DNA of 64,000 nucleotides from Nitratiruptor sp. YY08-10. GTDB lineage: Bacteria > Campylobacterota > Campylobacteria > Campylobacterales > Nitratiruptoraceae. This document shows positions 36,939-45,089 of this stretch, piece by piece. The stretch lies in the NCBI RefSeq assembly GCF_016629565.1, contig NZ_AP023057.1, forward strand, positions 124,001-188,000, in the 5' to 3' direction. Below the pieces are notes generated by a model. That model was not told where the DNA came from and did not search any database. It saw only the letters and a program-made list of their open reading frames with translations. Every line of letters begins with the position of its first letter. The stretch's first letter is position 1. Both the position numbers and the translations under genes were made by a program.

Positions 36939-37830
36939 AGATAACGCCTTCTCTGTCATACGCGGGGACATACTCTATTTCTTTGAGCATTTTTTTGTCT
37001 ATCTTTTCTTTTCCGCTCTCAATTGCTTCAATAGCCAAGAGTTCGCATATAGTGACAATATCTCCGATTAGTCCGTCGCTGAGTTCCAGGATCTCTTTGG
37101 CGAGACTCTCGTTTTCGTAAATGAGAGAAGGTTTTTTTAAAGGAAGTGTCATCTCGATTGCGTAAAGTAAAGAGAGATAATCTTCGTCAAATGTCCATTT
37201 TTTGATTTTTGTCGGTACGAATCTGCTTTTTAGCTGATGATCGGAGCTTACGAGGCTTACCCCTTTGGGAGTTCCTACTAAAACTATAGGGATTTTCAGA
37301 ATATTGGAGAGGTTTTTTATTCCGTTCATAAATTCCATCTGTTTGGTTATGCTTCCGATTAGTGCACCCTGAATTTCGTCTATAATGATCATTCGAACCT
37401 GATTGACTTCGCAATAATGCTTTATTTTGTTCTCTCTTTCGCTTATCGGTTCGTCTTTTCGGTAAGGAACCACGAAAAACTGGAACATTTTGTTGTAAAG
37501 ATCGTGCAGATCGGCTCTGTTTGGTGCCTGAATCAGCATCACGTGTTCGAAAAAGAGCATTTCGTCGTCGTTTTTATATACGTTCATCTCGTAAAATTTC
37601 TTTACCATTGCGGTTTTTCCATTGTTTGAATCTCCAACAAGGAGAAAGGATCTTATCCTGTCTTTTTTCGGTTCGTTCATCAGATCTGTAAGTTTTTTAA
37701 ACAGTTTGAGTGCTTTGGGGTGTCTGATGAATTTTGGTTTTTTAATAAATTCGATCCTCTCTTTTTTACCGCATTCCAATATTTTCCTGGTCTTTTCCGG
37801 AAGTTCGCCAAGATATTCTTTTCGAGTCAT
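36922..37830 (-). CDS. tnsC: TnsC/TniB-type AAA+ transposition regulator
   Basis: 302 residues with Walker A GDSNNGKT (66-73) and Walker B MIIIDE (Asp151-Glu152), followed by a sensor region FVPTKIKKW. Its small size and the GDSNNGKT loop are like TniB of Tn5053/Tn402 more than the 555-residue TnsC of Tn7. The protein forms ATP-dependent filaments that link target selector and transposase. AAAGGA precedes the ATG; it is 10 nt after tnsB. Confidence 0.9.
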   Translation of the reverse strand: MTRKEYLGELPEKTRKILECGKKERIEFIKKPKFIRHPKALKLFKKLTDLMNEPKKDRIRSFLLVGDSNNGKTAMVKKFYEMNVYKNDDEMLFFEHVMLIQAPNRADLHDLYNKMFQFFVVPYRKDEPISERENKIKHYCEVNQVRMIIIDEIQGALIGSITKQMEFMNGIKNLSNILKIPIVLVGTPKGVSLVSSDHQLKSRFVPTKIKKWTFDEDYLSLLYAIEMTLPLKKPSLIYENESLAKEILELSDGLIGDIVTICELLAIEAIESGKEKIDKKMLKEIEYVPAYDREGVIYADEI

Positions 37831-37840
37831 GCTATATCCT

Positions 37841-39667
37841 TTAGTCTTCGAAATCTATATCGAATTTTTTTATTTTCGGTTTGGCTGTGCCAGAAACTGG
37901 TTTTCTCGTATTCTGTTGCTCCTTATTTGACAAAGGAGACCGTATCTTTCTGTTCTCTTTTTTTCTTCTGGCCTGCTTTGTTTTTTTTGAGGCTTCCTCT
38001 TCTCTTTTTCTTAATCTTAGTATGGCATCGTATACCATTTCGTTGTGTATCTCTCTTTGTCTGTATCTCTTGGTTTCTTTCGCAACGGTATCCAGTTCCC
38101 ATTTCGTAGGAGGGGGATAAAGCTTTTTAACGCCGGGTATTTCTATGTACTCCCGTAAATCGGGATGATAGAAATAAATTTGGTTTAAATCTTTAGGATC
38201 GTACCGGAATATATATTTGTCGTTGCTTTTCGGTTTAATAAACACCGACAGAGCTTCATCATAATATCTAAGTTTAAAAAGGGAAACCCCCTGTTTCGTT
38301 ATTTTTCTTTCCTCGAAAGGAAGAAGAGAAATTCTTGCGAATTTTTTCTCTTCGGTGCTGTCGAGAATTCTTATCGGTACGGGAAGACCGTTTTCTCCTC
38401 TTAATCCTTCGGAGAACTTTTCTTCGGGAGTCATGCCGTTCAATCCGTTGTGGGGAGTCTTGTGATAGACATTAACTATCCATTCGGCGATATAGCTTTC
38501 GAGCTCTTTCAGGGTAAATACCGCTTTTTTCTCCGATTTATAGTCTCCTCTTTCGTGGGGATTGGAAAACGTGGTTCCGCTTAGCGAATGGACTTGCATA
38601 TTTATGGTTTTGATGATTCTTTCCACATGCCCCCCGAAAAAAGGCATGCCTTTCGGACGAAATTCGAGATTGATACCGAATATTTCACAGAAAGTTTTCA
38701 ATCCTCTGCTTCTAAACTCTTTTGCGTTGTCAACGTGAATGGTATCGGGAATACCGAATATATTCCATTCACCTTTTATGCCCACTTTTTGCAGATACTT
38801 TTCTTTCGGAAGCAGACCCATATAAAGAGTCTGTCCCACCGAATAGAGGCTTGGTGCGTCTAACGTAAGATAAAAGCCGTAGATCATTCTGCTGTAAACG
38901 TCCAGAGCCAGAGTCAAATACGGCCTCCCGATAGGTTTTCTGTATGTCTCGTCTACTATCTGCAAATCCAGAGGGGTGTGGTCAATCTGTATGACTTCGA
39001 GAGGACGGGATACCTCGAAAGAGTTGGCCGAGGGTTTTAGATTGTTAAGATACCTGTTTCTGCCCTCTCTGCTTTTGTATACGGTTCTTTCGTCTATCTG
39101 TTTTATGATTCGGTTGACGGTATTGTAAGAAACGGGTTCCAGTCCTTTTTTGTAAAGGATGGCGTTGATTTCTCTTGTAATTTGTGCAACGGTTATTTTT
39201 TGCCGTGAAAGATATCTATGCATAATTATCTCGTCGATTATTTTTTTCTGTTCTTTTCCGATTCTCGTTTTTCCTTTTCCGCCTCTTTTTTCATATTTTG
39301 GCATAAGAGCGAGTATGCTGTTTCCACTTTCGATATAGGCGTTGATCCAATTATAGAGTGTCTGTACGCAATATCCGTATTCTTTCGCTCTTTCTCTGAC
39401 CGCCTGTTTGCTTCTGGCTTGCAGCAGAGGTTTTATGATTTCAAGTCTTTTTAAAGCCGTTTGATAAAACTTGTCGTTCATACTCTCTGCGGGAGGCGGA
39501 TAACTTTGTTCTGTTCCTTGGTGTTCTTCGTCAAGTTCCGTGATATTTAAGATTTTGAAATTTCCTTTCGTATCTTTGCATACAATTTTGTCCAGATTCT
39601 CAAAACCTTCGATAATATACGGTTTTCCTTGATAAAACACCGTTTCGCCGGCTGCTAGTTTACGCAT
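37841..39667 (-). CDS. tnsB: TnsB/TniA-type DDE transposase
   Basis: 608 residues. N-terminal helix-turn-helix DNA-binding domains (about 70-200) precede an RNase-H-like integrase core with Asp229 (IQIDHT), Asp313 (IHVDNA) and Glu349 (GGHVERII), then a Mu-transposase-type beta-barrel and a lysine/arginine-rich C-terminal tail (about 555-600) that in Tn7 contacts TnsC. It cuts and joins the 3' ends of the element. It begins within the last codons of tnsA. Confidence 0.94.
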   Translation of the reverse strand: MRKLAAGETVFYQGKPYIIEGFENLDKIVCKDTKGNFKILNITELDEEHQGTEQSYPPPAESMNDKFYQTALKRLEIIKPLLQARSKQAVRERAKEYGYCVQTLYNWINAYIESGNSILALMPKYEKRGGKGKTRIGKEQKKIIDEIIMHRYLSRQKITVAQITREINAILYKKGLEPVSYNTVNRIIKQIDERTVYKSREGRNRYLNNLKPSANSFEVSRPLEVIQIDHTPLDLQIVDETYRKPIGRPYLTLALDVYSRMIYGFYLTLDAPSLYSVGQTLYMGLLPKEKYLQKVGIKGEWNIFGIPDTIHVDNAKEFRSRGLKTFCEIFGINLEFRPKGMPFFGGHVERIIKTINMQVHSLSGTTFSNPHERGDYKSEKKAVFTLKELESYIAEWIVNVYHKTPHNGLNGMTPEEKFSEGLRGENGLPVPIRILDSTEEKKFARISLLPFEERKITKQGVSLFKLRYYDEALSVFIKPKSNDKYIFRYDPKDLNQIYFYHPDLREYIEIPGVKKLYPPPTKWELDTVAKETKRYRQREIHNEMVYDAILRLRKREEEASKKTKQARRKKENRKIRSPLSNKEQQNTRKPVSGTAKPKIKKFDIDFED

Positions 39668-40238
39668 TGCCTATCCTTATTCTGGATTCGGGAGAGAGTT
39701 TTTTATACAGATTTGTTTGCATCCTGCCTTGAGCTATGAGGGCGTAAATATCCGAGGCGTTAAAACCGTATTCCAACAGTTTTGCTATATTGGTTTCTCC
39801 GATCCTGTCCACGTATGACAAAATTTTTTCGTCAGGTTTCAAAGTTATATAGCGATATATAAAAGAGAGGTTTGAAAAATAGGGTTCTTTAACGTCTTTT
39901 TCCGTAAATAGTCTAAACTTCCATCCGATGTTATTACAATATTTTTCAAGAACATCAAATTTTTTTGAGAGCTTTTTATCCGGATTTTCGGTTTCTTGAG
40001 AGTATTTAACCTCAATCAAAATGTATTGACCGTCTTTCGTTTTGGCAAGGATATCGGGTATATAGTTTTTGATTTTTAACGGTTGTTCCTCATAGGAGGC
40101 TATTTCTTCCTCAAATTCAAGCATCAGAAAGCATTTTTTCTCCAAAAGAGATTCATAAGCTGTTGATCGTCCGTTTTTATAACTGTAGAAATATCCTGAT
40201 TTTGAACGGGTTTGTATAGGAATTTTTCTAACCGGCAT
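39660..40238 (-). CDS. tnsA: TnsA endonuclease
   Basis: 192 residues. The PD-(D/E)XK nuclease core is visible: Glu29 (AYESLLE), Asp62 (YIPDIL) and Glu76-x-Lys78 (LIEVK). EEEIASYEEQPLKIKNYIPDI is the typical TnsA block. TnsA cuts the 5' ends of the element, making movement cut-and-paste rather than replicative. It is short compared with Tn7 TnsA (273 residues), with a reduced C-terminal domain. It starts 166 bp inside the right end, downstream of the TnsB-like sites, which in Tn7 repress this operon. Confidence 0.88.
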   Translation of the reverse strand: MPVRKIPIQTRSKSGYFYSYKNGRSTAYESLLEKKCFLMLEFEEEIASYEEQPLKIKNYIPDILAKTKDGQYILIEVKYSQETENPDKKLSKKFDVLEKYCNNIGWKFRLFTEKDVKEPYFSNLSFIYRYITLKPDEKILSYVDRIGETNIAKLLEYGFNASDIYALIAQGRMQTNLYKKLSPESRIRIGNA

Positions 40239-40259
40239 TCATGTTCCCTTAATAATGTT

Positions 40260-40404
40260 AGTCCAACTAATTATAGCAATTTTATATTTAGTCCAATTAA
40301 TTTAGTAAAAAAGTCCAAATAATTTTGGAAAATTTATTTTGATAAAATACCGTAATTACTTATTTATAGGATTTCAATGGTCAAATTATATTTGGAAACT
40401 TACA
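40260..40404. repeat. Transposon right end: four TnsB-like sites and inverted repeat
   Basis: AGTCCAACTAATTA (40260), AGTCCAATTAATTT (40290), AGTCCAAATAATTT (40312) and GGTCAAATTATATT (40379) are direct repeats leading into the terminal inverted repeat, which ends ACA at 40404. Four right-end sites against three left-end sites copies the asymmetry of Tn7. Confidence 0.8.
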
Positions 40405-40409
40405 GAGGG
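40405..40409. repeat. Target-site duplication GAGGG, right copy
   Basis: Matches 28686-28690. It lies between the ACA end and the AGCAGTGGAGC continuation of comM. Confidence 0.9.
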
Positions 40410-41045
40410 AGCAGTGGAGCAAGGCCTGGAGAAGTCGCCATGGCCCATAAAGGAATACTCTTTTTTGATGAATTTCCACATTTTGCAAAATCTGTTCTTG
40501 AGGCATTACGCGAACCCTTACAAGATCACAAAGTACTGATTTCGCGCGTACACAGCAAGGTGGAATATGAAACCACTTTTTTATTTGTTGCGGCGCAAAA
40601 TCCCTGTCCGTGCGGCAATCTGCTGGATAGCCAAAAAGAGTGCAGATGCACAGAACTTGAAATAAAACGCTATAAAAACAGACTTTCTGAGCCCCTTTTG
40701 GATCGAATCGATCTGTATGTGCAGATGGCGCCGATGCGAGCTGATGATAGCGCTACTTATACTTCGCAGCAGATGCATGAAATGGTTTTGCAGGCATTTT
40801 TGATGCAAAAAAGAAGAGGGCAACAGAGACTGAATGGAAAGCTTGAAGAAGAGGAAATAGAGACTTTTTGTCATTTAGATGATGAGGCGAAGAGGGTACT
40901 ATACCAAGCAAGGGAAAAGCTAGCTTTATCGCACCGTTCCATAGCCAATATCAAAAAAGTGGCTCGTACAATTGCTGATTTGGATCAAAAAGAGAGTATA
41001 GAAAAGAAGCATATTTTAGAGGCCCTCAGTTACAGAAGGCGCTAG
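40410..41045 (+). pseudogene. comM: comM, 3' part, split by the transposon
   Basis: Codons 288-498 of ComM: SSGARPGEVAMAHKGILFFDEFPHF with Walker B at restored residues 303-309, the Cys-rich AQNPCPCG...CRCTELE zinc region, arginine finger area DRIDLYVQM and the C-terminal helical domain. No lesion besides the insertion. An in-frame ATG at 40377, inside the transposon end and behind TATAGGA, could start a 222-residue C-terminal fragment (inference). Confidence 0.92.
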
Positions 41046-41055
41046 GTAGCGCCTT
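41036..41055. terminator. Bidirectional hairpin between comM and yeiH
   Basis: Perfect stem AAGGCGCT/AGCGCCTT over the end of comM and the gap to the convergent yeiH-like gene. No strong T run on the plus side. Confidence 0.6.
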
Positions 41056-41061
41056 GAAAGA

Positions 41062-42117
41062 TTATACTCCAAAAAGAGTGACCGACCACTTAGTTACGAA
41101 ATAGCCACCGACCATCAGCCAGATTGCAAGAACAAGTGCCAAAGCGACCGGTTTTGCTCCAGCTTGTTTAAATTTCTCTACGCTCGTTTCCATACCTAGG
41201 GCTGTCATAGCCATCGTCAGTAAGAAAGTATCCAGTTCATTGATGCCATGAAGTACAGGTTGAAGTGGCTCGATACCTACCAAAAATGAGTTGATTCCAG
41301 CCATGACAATGAACCAAACAGCAAACCAGGGGATAGAGATTTTGATCTTTTTGCTTTCGCCCGCAGTTGCAGTAGAAACACTTTTTGATACCAAAATACC
41401 AAGAATGATAAGCAGCGGAGCGATCATCATAACCCGTGTCATTTTGACAATTACGGCATTGTTCATAGCCTGTTCACTCACCGCTCCGCCTGCTGCAACA
41501 ACTTGTGCCACTTCATGAACGGTACCGCCTACATAGATCCCGTATACGCTTGGATCCATATGTAAAATGCCCGATCTAAAAAGAGCCGGATAGGTAAACA
41601 TAGCGATCGTTCCAAAAAGAACTACCGTTCCAACAGCGACGGCGCTCTTATACGGTTCTGCTTTTAAAACAGGCTCTGTTGCAAGTACTGCAGCTGCTCC
41701 ACAGACACTTGAGCCTGATGCGGTAAGTACTGCAGTATCACGGTCGAGTTTAAATACTTTTACACCAAGCCACCATCCAAGGATAAATGTGGTTGTAAGC
41801 ATGATAGTCGAGACGGTAAGTCCAGCAAGTCCAACTTCTGCGATTTGCTGGAAGGTGATGCGAAAACCGTATAAAATGATGGCAAATCGTAAAAGCTGCT
41901 TTGAGCTAAAAACGATTCCAGGAACCCACTCTTTTGGAATATGGGTTCGTAGAGTATTTGCATAAAACATTCCGATGACAATACCGATGATCAAAGGACT
42001 GATAGCGAGTGCTTTGATGAAGCTTACTTGAGAGATTTGGATTGCTGCGATAGTAAACAGAGCAACAAATAAGATACCATTGAGGGTATATTTGATATTT
42101 TCTTTGCTAAATGCCAT
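41062..42117 (-). CDS. YeiH-family (UPF0324) membrane transporter
   Basis: 351 residues, ten or so membrane helices. SPLIIGIVIGMFYANT, LLRFAIILYGFRITFQQIAEVG, TASGSSVCGAAAVLATEPV and YGIYVGGTVHEVAQVVAAG are the conserved blocks of the YeiH family, predicted to export small sulfur anions. It is divergent from a LysR regulator, as in many bacteria where the YeiE-type regulator controls yeiH, so regulation by that protein is likely. AAGGAAGG ribosome-binding site. Confidence 0.87.
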   Translation of the reverse strand: MAFSKENIKYTLNGILFVALFTIAAIQISQVSFIKALAISPLIIGIVIGMFYANTLRTHIPKEWVPGIVFSSKQLLRFAIILYGFRITFQQIAEVGLAGLTVSTIMLTTTFILGWWLGVKVFKLDRDTAVLTASGSSVCGAAAVLATEPVLKAEPYKSAVAVGTVVLFGTIAMFTYPALFRSGILHMDPSVYGIYVGGTVHEVAQVVAAGGAVSEQAMNNAVIVKMTRVMMIAPLLIILGILVSKSVSTATAGESKKIKISIPWFAVWFIVMAGINSFLVGIEPLQPVLHGINELDTFLLTMAMTALGMETSVEKFKQAGAKPVALALVLAIWLMVGGYFVTKWSVTLFGV

Positions 42118-42224
42118 GCCCTTCCTTTGGATGAAATTTATTTATAATTATAAACATATTTATTTAATAAGCAAAATAAATAAAACACTATATAATATTA
42201 AAAAAAATTGAAACAGAGGGTATC
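42118..42224. promoter_or_regulatory. Divergent yeiH / lysR control region
   Basis: 107 bp, almost entirely A/T, with short dyads such as ATAAACATATTTAT and TTATTTAATAA; LysR-type operators normally lie in such gaps. No exact T-N11-A site can be singled out. Confidence 0.4.
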
Positions 42225-43142
42225 ATGAGAATAACACTACGGCAAATGGAACTCTTTTTGGAAGTTGCCAAAATGGGTCATCTCACGCAAGTGGCCAAAA
42301 AATATGGTCTGAGTCAGTCTGCTGTTTCCATGTCACTCAAAGAGCTTGAGTCCATTTTAGGATGCAAACTTTTTGAACGCGTCCAGAAAAAACTAGTACT
42401 CAATGAAAAAGGGAGAATCTTTTTTACTGAAATCGAACCTCTTATTTACAAATTGAGAGATATCGAACGCGAATTCATGACCAGTGAAAACAAGGGGCAA
42501 TTAATCGTTGGGGCCAGTACGACTATAGCAGATTATATTTTGCCAAATATCGTGTGTGAATATATGGAGCAGTATCCAGAGGTTAAAATCTCCTTGAAAA
42601 TAGGAAATACTGCTGAAATTGTGGAGATGGTAGAGGGCGGAGATATCGATATAGGATATATCGAAGGGGAAATCATCTGTCCAAACTGTACGACTACGCC
42701 TCTTGGTAAAGACGAGCTTGTTGTGGTGACAGGGGATAAAGAGCTTGCAGAAAAAAAAGAGCATTTCATCGATACCTTGCTTCAGTATAAATGGGTACTT
42801 CGTGAAGAAGGGAGTGGAACAAAGAGCGAATTTATCAAAAAAATTGGCAAATTTGCATCGGAACTCAATATCTACCTTGAGTTGCGTCATACCGAAGCGA
42901 TCATCAATGTTTTAAAAGAGGTGCCAAAAAGTCTCAGTTGTGTGAGTAAACTTGCGGTAAAAGATCGACTGGAGTCCGGGGAGCTGTATGAGATCAGTAT
43001 AAAAGGATATGACTTTAGCAGAGATTTTTACCAAATTGTCTATAAAAACAAGTATCAAAGCGAACTATTTAAAAAATTCTCACTCTATGCAAGAAGCCGT
43101 TTTGCAGCGAGACTAGGAGAGAATTATGAAAAATCTCTATGA
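42225..43142 (+). CDS. LysR-family transcriptional regulator (YeiE/CysB-like)
   Basis: 305 residues. The N-terminal winged helix is MRITLRQMELFLEVAKMGHLTQVAKKYGLSQSAVSMSLKELESILGCKLFER, followed by a periplasmic-binding-like effector domain from about residue 90 (LIVGASTTIADYILPNIVCEYM). Position next to yeiH points to a sulfur-oxyanion-responsive regulator. It overlaps nnr by 17 nt, so nnr and purN may be read from the same promoter. Confidence 0.9.
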   Translation: MRITLRQMELFLEVAKMGHLTQVAKKYGLSQSAVSMSLKELESILGCKLFERVQKKLVLNEKGRIFFTEIEPLIYKLRDIEREFMTSENKGQLIVGASTTIADYILPNIVCEYMEQYPEVKISLKIGNTAEIVEMVEGGDIDIGYIEGEIICPNCTTTPLGKDELVVVTGDKELAEKKEHFIDTLLQYKWVLREEGSGTKSEFIKKIGKFASELNIYLELRHTEAIINVLKEVPKSLSCVSKLAVKDRLESGELYEISIKGYDFSRDFYQIVYKNKYQSELFKKFSLYARSRFAARLGENYEKSL

Positions 43143-44520
43143 AAATGTAGGATTTTTGGACCAGAAATGTTATCAGATCTATGATTTACCAGAAGATATT
43201 TTGATGGAGCATGCCGCTCATGCTTTGAGTGAGGCGGTGAGAAAAAGAGTGGATGAGGGTGCGAAAATATTGATCGTTGCAGGACCTGGAAACAACGGAG
43301 GTGATGGTGTAGCATGTGCCAGGCAGCTTTTGGGTGAACATAAAGTAGAACTTTTTATGCCCTACGGGGCCAAAAGCGAGATGTGCAAAATACAACTTGA
43401 TCGTTTTTTGGCCTGTGGCGGGGAGTTACGTGATGATATAAATGAAGCTGATATTGTTATCGATGCACTTTTTGGCAGTGGACTTTCCAAACCGCTGCGT
43501 GAAGATGCCGTGCATCTCATTCGAAGACTCAATCAGATGGATGCATTCAAAATAGCCTGTGATATTCCAAGCGGAATAGACGTAAAGGGCAATCCTTTGC
43601 CTATAGCATTTGAAGCAGATTTGACGATTACGATGGGAGCATTGAAAGCGGCTCTTTTTATGGATCATGCAAAGGATTATGTGGGGGAGATTGAAGTTGC
43701 CGATCTTGGTGTCAGCCGAAAGCTGTATGAGAGTCCAAGCAGTTGGAAACTTCTTGAAAAAAGTGATCTAAAGCCTCCGTATAGAACGAAAAAAGACTCC
43801 AATAAAGGGAATTATGGTCATCTAAGTGTTATTGCAGGTGAAAAAGAGGGAGCTGCAATTATGGCAGCGCTTTCAGCCCTTCGCTTTGGAGCGGGGCTTG
43901 TAACAGTTGTAACTTATGAAAAAATCCATGTTCCCTATGAGCTGATGCATTCATCCGCTCTTCCTTCAAAGACAACCGCTCTGGCTGTAGGTATGGGACT
44001 GGGACTTGAGTATAGTGATGAGGATTTTAAAAGGCTGGTTTTGGATCAAGAGGTTCCTATCGTCGTGGATGCCGATCTTTTTTACAGCCAAAAGATTTTG
44101 CAACTTCTGCAAAAACCAAAAATTGTTCTTACGCCTCATCCAAAAGAGTTTTCTGCTTTGCTAAAAATCTGTGGCTTAGAGGAGGTGGGTGTAGAAGAGA
44201 TTCAAAAGGATCGGATAGGATATGTTCAAAAGTTTTGTAAAGCGTATTCAAATGTTGTACTGCTTTTAAAAGGTGCAAATCCTATCATTGCAAAAGATGA
44301 AAAACTCTTCATCAATCCATTGGGATCCAATGCATTAGCAAAAGGGGGAAGCGGCGATGTGCTTACAGGACTTATCGGGGCACTTTTAGCACAGGGGTAT
44401 GATCCGCTGGATGCCGCGATACAAGGCAGCCTTGCTCATGCTGTTGCAAGTCAAAAAGTTGAGGTGGCAAATTATGCATTACGTCCAACAGATCTTATCG
44501 AAGCGGTTGGATTAATATGA
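43126..44520 (+). CDS. nnr: Bifunctional NAD(P)H-hydrate epimerase / ADP-dependent dehydratase
   Basis: 464 residues. The N-terminal YjeF epimerase domain has GPGNNGGDGVACARQL and a DIPSGID motif. The C-terminal ribokinase-like dehydratase has NKGNYGHLSVIAGEKEGAAIMAA and GGSGDVLTGLIGALLAQG with the catalytic Asp. It repairs hydrated NADH and NADPH. It overlaps lysR by 17 nt and purN by 4 nt. Confidence 0.94.
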   Translation: MKNLYENVGFLDQKCYQIYDLPEDILMEHAAHALSEAVRKRVDEGAKILIVAGPGNNGGDGVACARQLLGEHKVELFMPYGAKSEMCKIQLDRFLACGGELRDDINEADIVIDALFGSGLSKPLREDAVHLIRRLNQMDAFKIACDIPSGIDVKGNPLPIAFEADLTITMGALKAALFMDHAKDYVGEIEVADLGVSRKLYESPSSWKLLEKSDLKPPYRTKKDSNKGNYGHLSVIAGEKEGAAIMAALSALRFGAGLVTVVTYEKIHVPYELMHSSALPSKTTALAVGMGLGLEYSDEDFKRLVLDQEVPIVVDADLFYSQKILQLLQKPKIVLTPHPKEFSALLKICGLEEVGVEEIQKDRIGYVQKFCKAYSNVVLLLKGANPIIAKDEKLFINPLGSNALAKGGSGDVLTGLIGALLAQGYDPLDAAIQGSLAHAVASQKVEVANYALRPTDLIEAVGLI

Positions 44521-45089
44521 AAAAAATTGTTATTCTTTTTAGCGGCAGAGGAACCAATCTAGAAAATATTATCCAAAAGCTGCATAAAAAAAGTCTCATT
44601 GTAGCCAAAGCAATTACAAACAATCCCAATGCAGCAGGGATTCAAAGAGCCAAAAAATATGGGATAGAAGTAGAAGTGATCGATCATCTACTTTTTGGGA
44701 GCAGAGAATCATTTGATCAAAAATTGGTTGAGTCTATCGAAGAAGTCAATCCAGATCTTGTGGTTTTAGCGGGATTTATGAGAATTTTAACTCCAATATT
44801 TACGAGCCGTATCAAAAACGCCATCAATATCCATCCCTCCTTACTGCCTCTTTTTAAAGGGGCAAAAGCGATTGAGCAAAGTTATCATTCAGATATGAAA
44901 GTAGCCGGTGTAACGGTGCACTGGGTTTCTGAAGAGCTTGATAGCGGAGATATCATCGACCAAGCCTGTTTTCATAGAGAGGATGAGAGTTTTGAAGCGT
45001 TTGAAGCCAAAATCCACGCTTTGGAGTATGAGCTTTATCCAAAAGTTATAGAAAAGCTTTTAAGAGAAAAATCCCCCCAAAAAGCGTAA
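44517..45089 (+). CDS. purN: Phosphoribosylglycinamide formyltransferase
   Basis: 190 residues. FSGRGTNLENII is the GAR-phosphate loop; the catalytic trio is in INIHPSLLP (Asn, His) and EELDSGDII (Asp). It transfers formyl from 10-formyl-THF to GAR in purine synthesis. ATGA overlap with nnr; its end overlaps the convergent MgtC-like gene by 44 nt. Confidence 0.94.
   Translation: MKKIVILFSGRGTNLENIIQKLHKKSLIVAKAITNNPNAAGIQRAKKYGIEVEVIDHLLFGSRESFDQKLVESIEEVNPDLVVLAGFMRILTPIFTSRIKNAINIHPSLLPLFKGAKAIEQSYHSDMKVAGVTVHWVSEELDSGDIIDQACFHREDESFEAFEAKIHALEYELYPKVIEKLLREKSPQKA

Larger units (their letters stand above)
28691..40404. mobile_element. Tn7-like transposon inserted in comM (11,714 bp)
   Basis: It is bounded by 5-bp GAGGG repeats and by 25-bp terminal inverted repeats identical at 22 positions (shared core TTTCCAAATATAATT), ending TGT...ACA. 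The right end carries inward-reading tnsA, tnsB, tnsC and tniQ genes; the left end carries a TnsE-like gene. Cargo at 30408-35631 is a dGTPase, two nuclease-like proteins, Vsr, a C5 methyltransferase and a small HTH-like protein. A TnsA gene implies cut-and-paste movement. comM is the known target of Tn6022/AbaR-type elements in Acinetobacter, so TniQ-guided targeting of comM is probable here (inference). Confidence 0.95.

Noticed and set aside
35632-40404. CRISPR-associated transposon (CAST)
   Set aside because: No cas genes and no repeat-spacer array are visible in or near the element; only TniQ-type targeting is supported.
28691-40404. Prophage or integrative conjugative element
   Set aside because: No integrase, structural phage, relaxase or type IV secretion genes; ends and duplication fit a DDE transposon.
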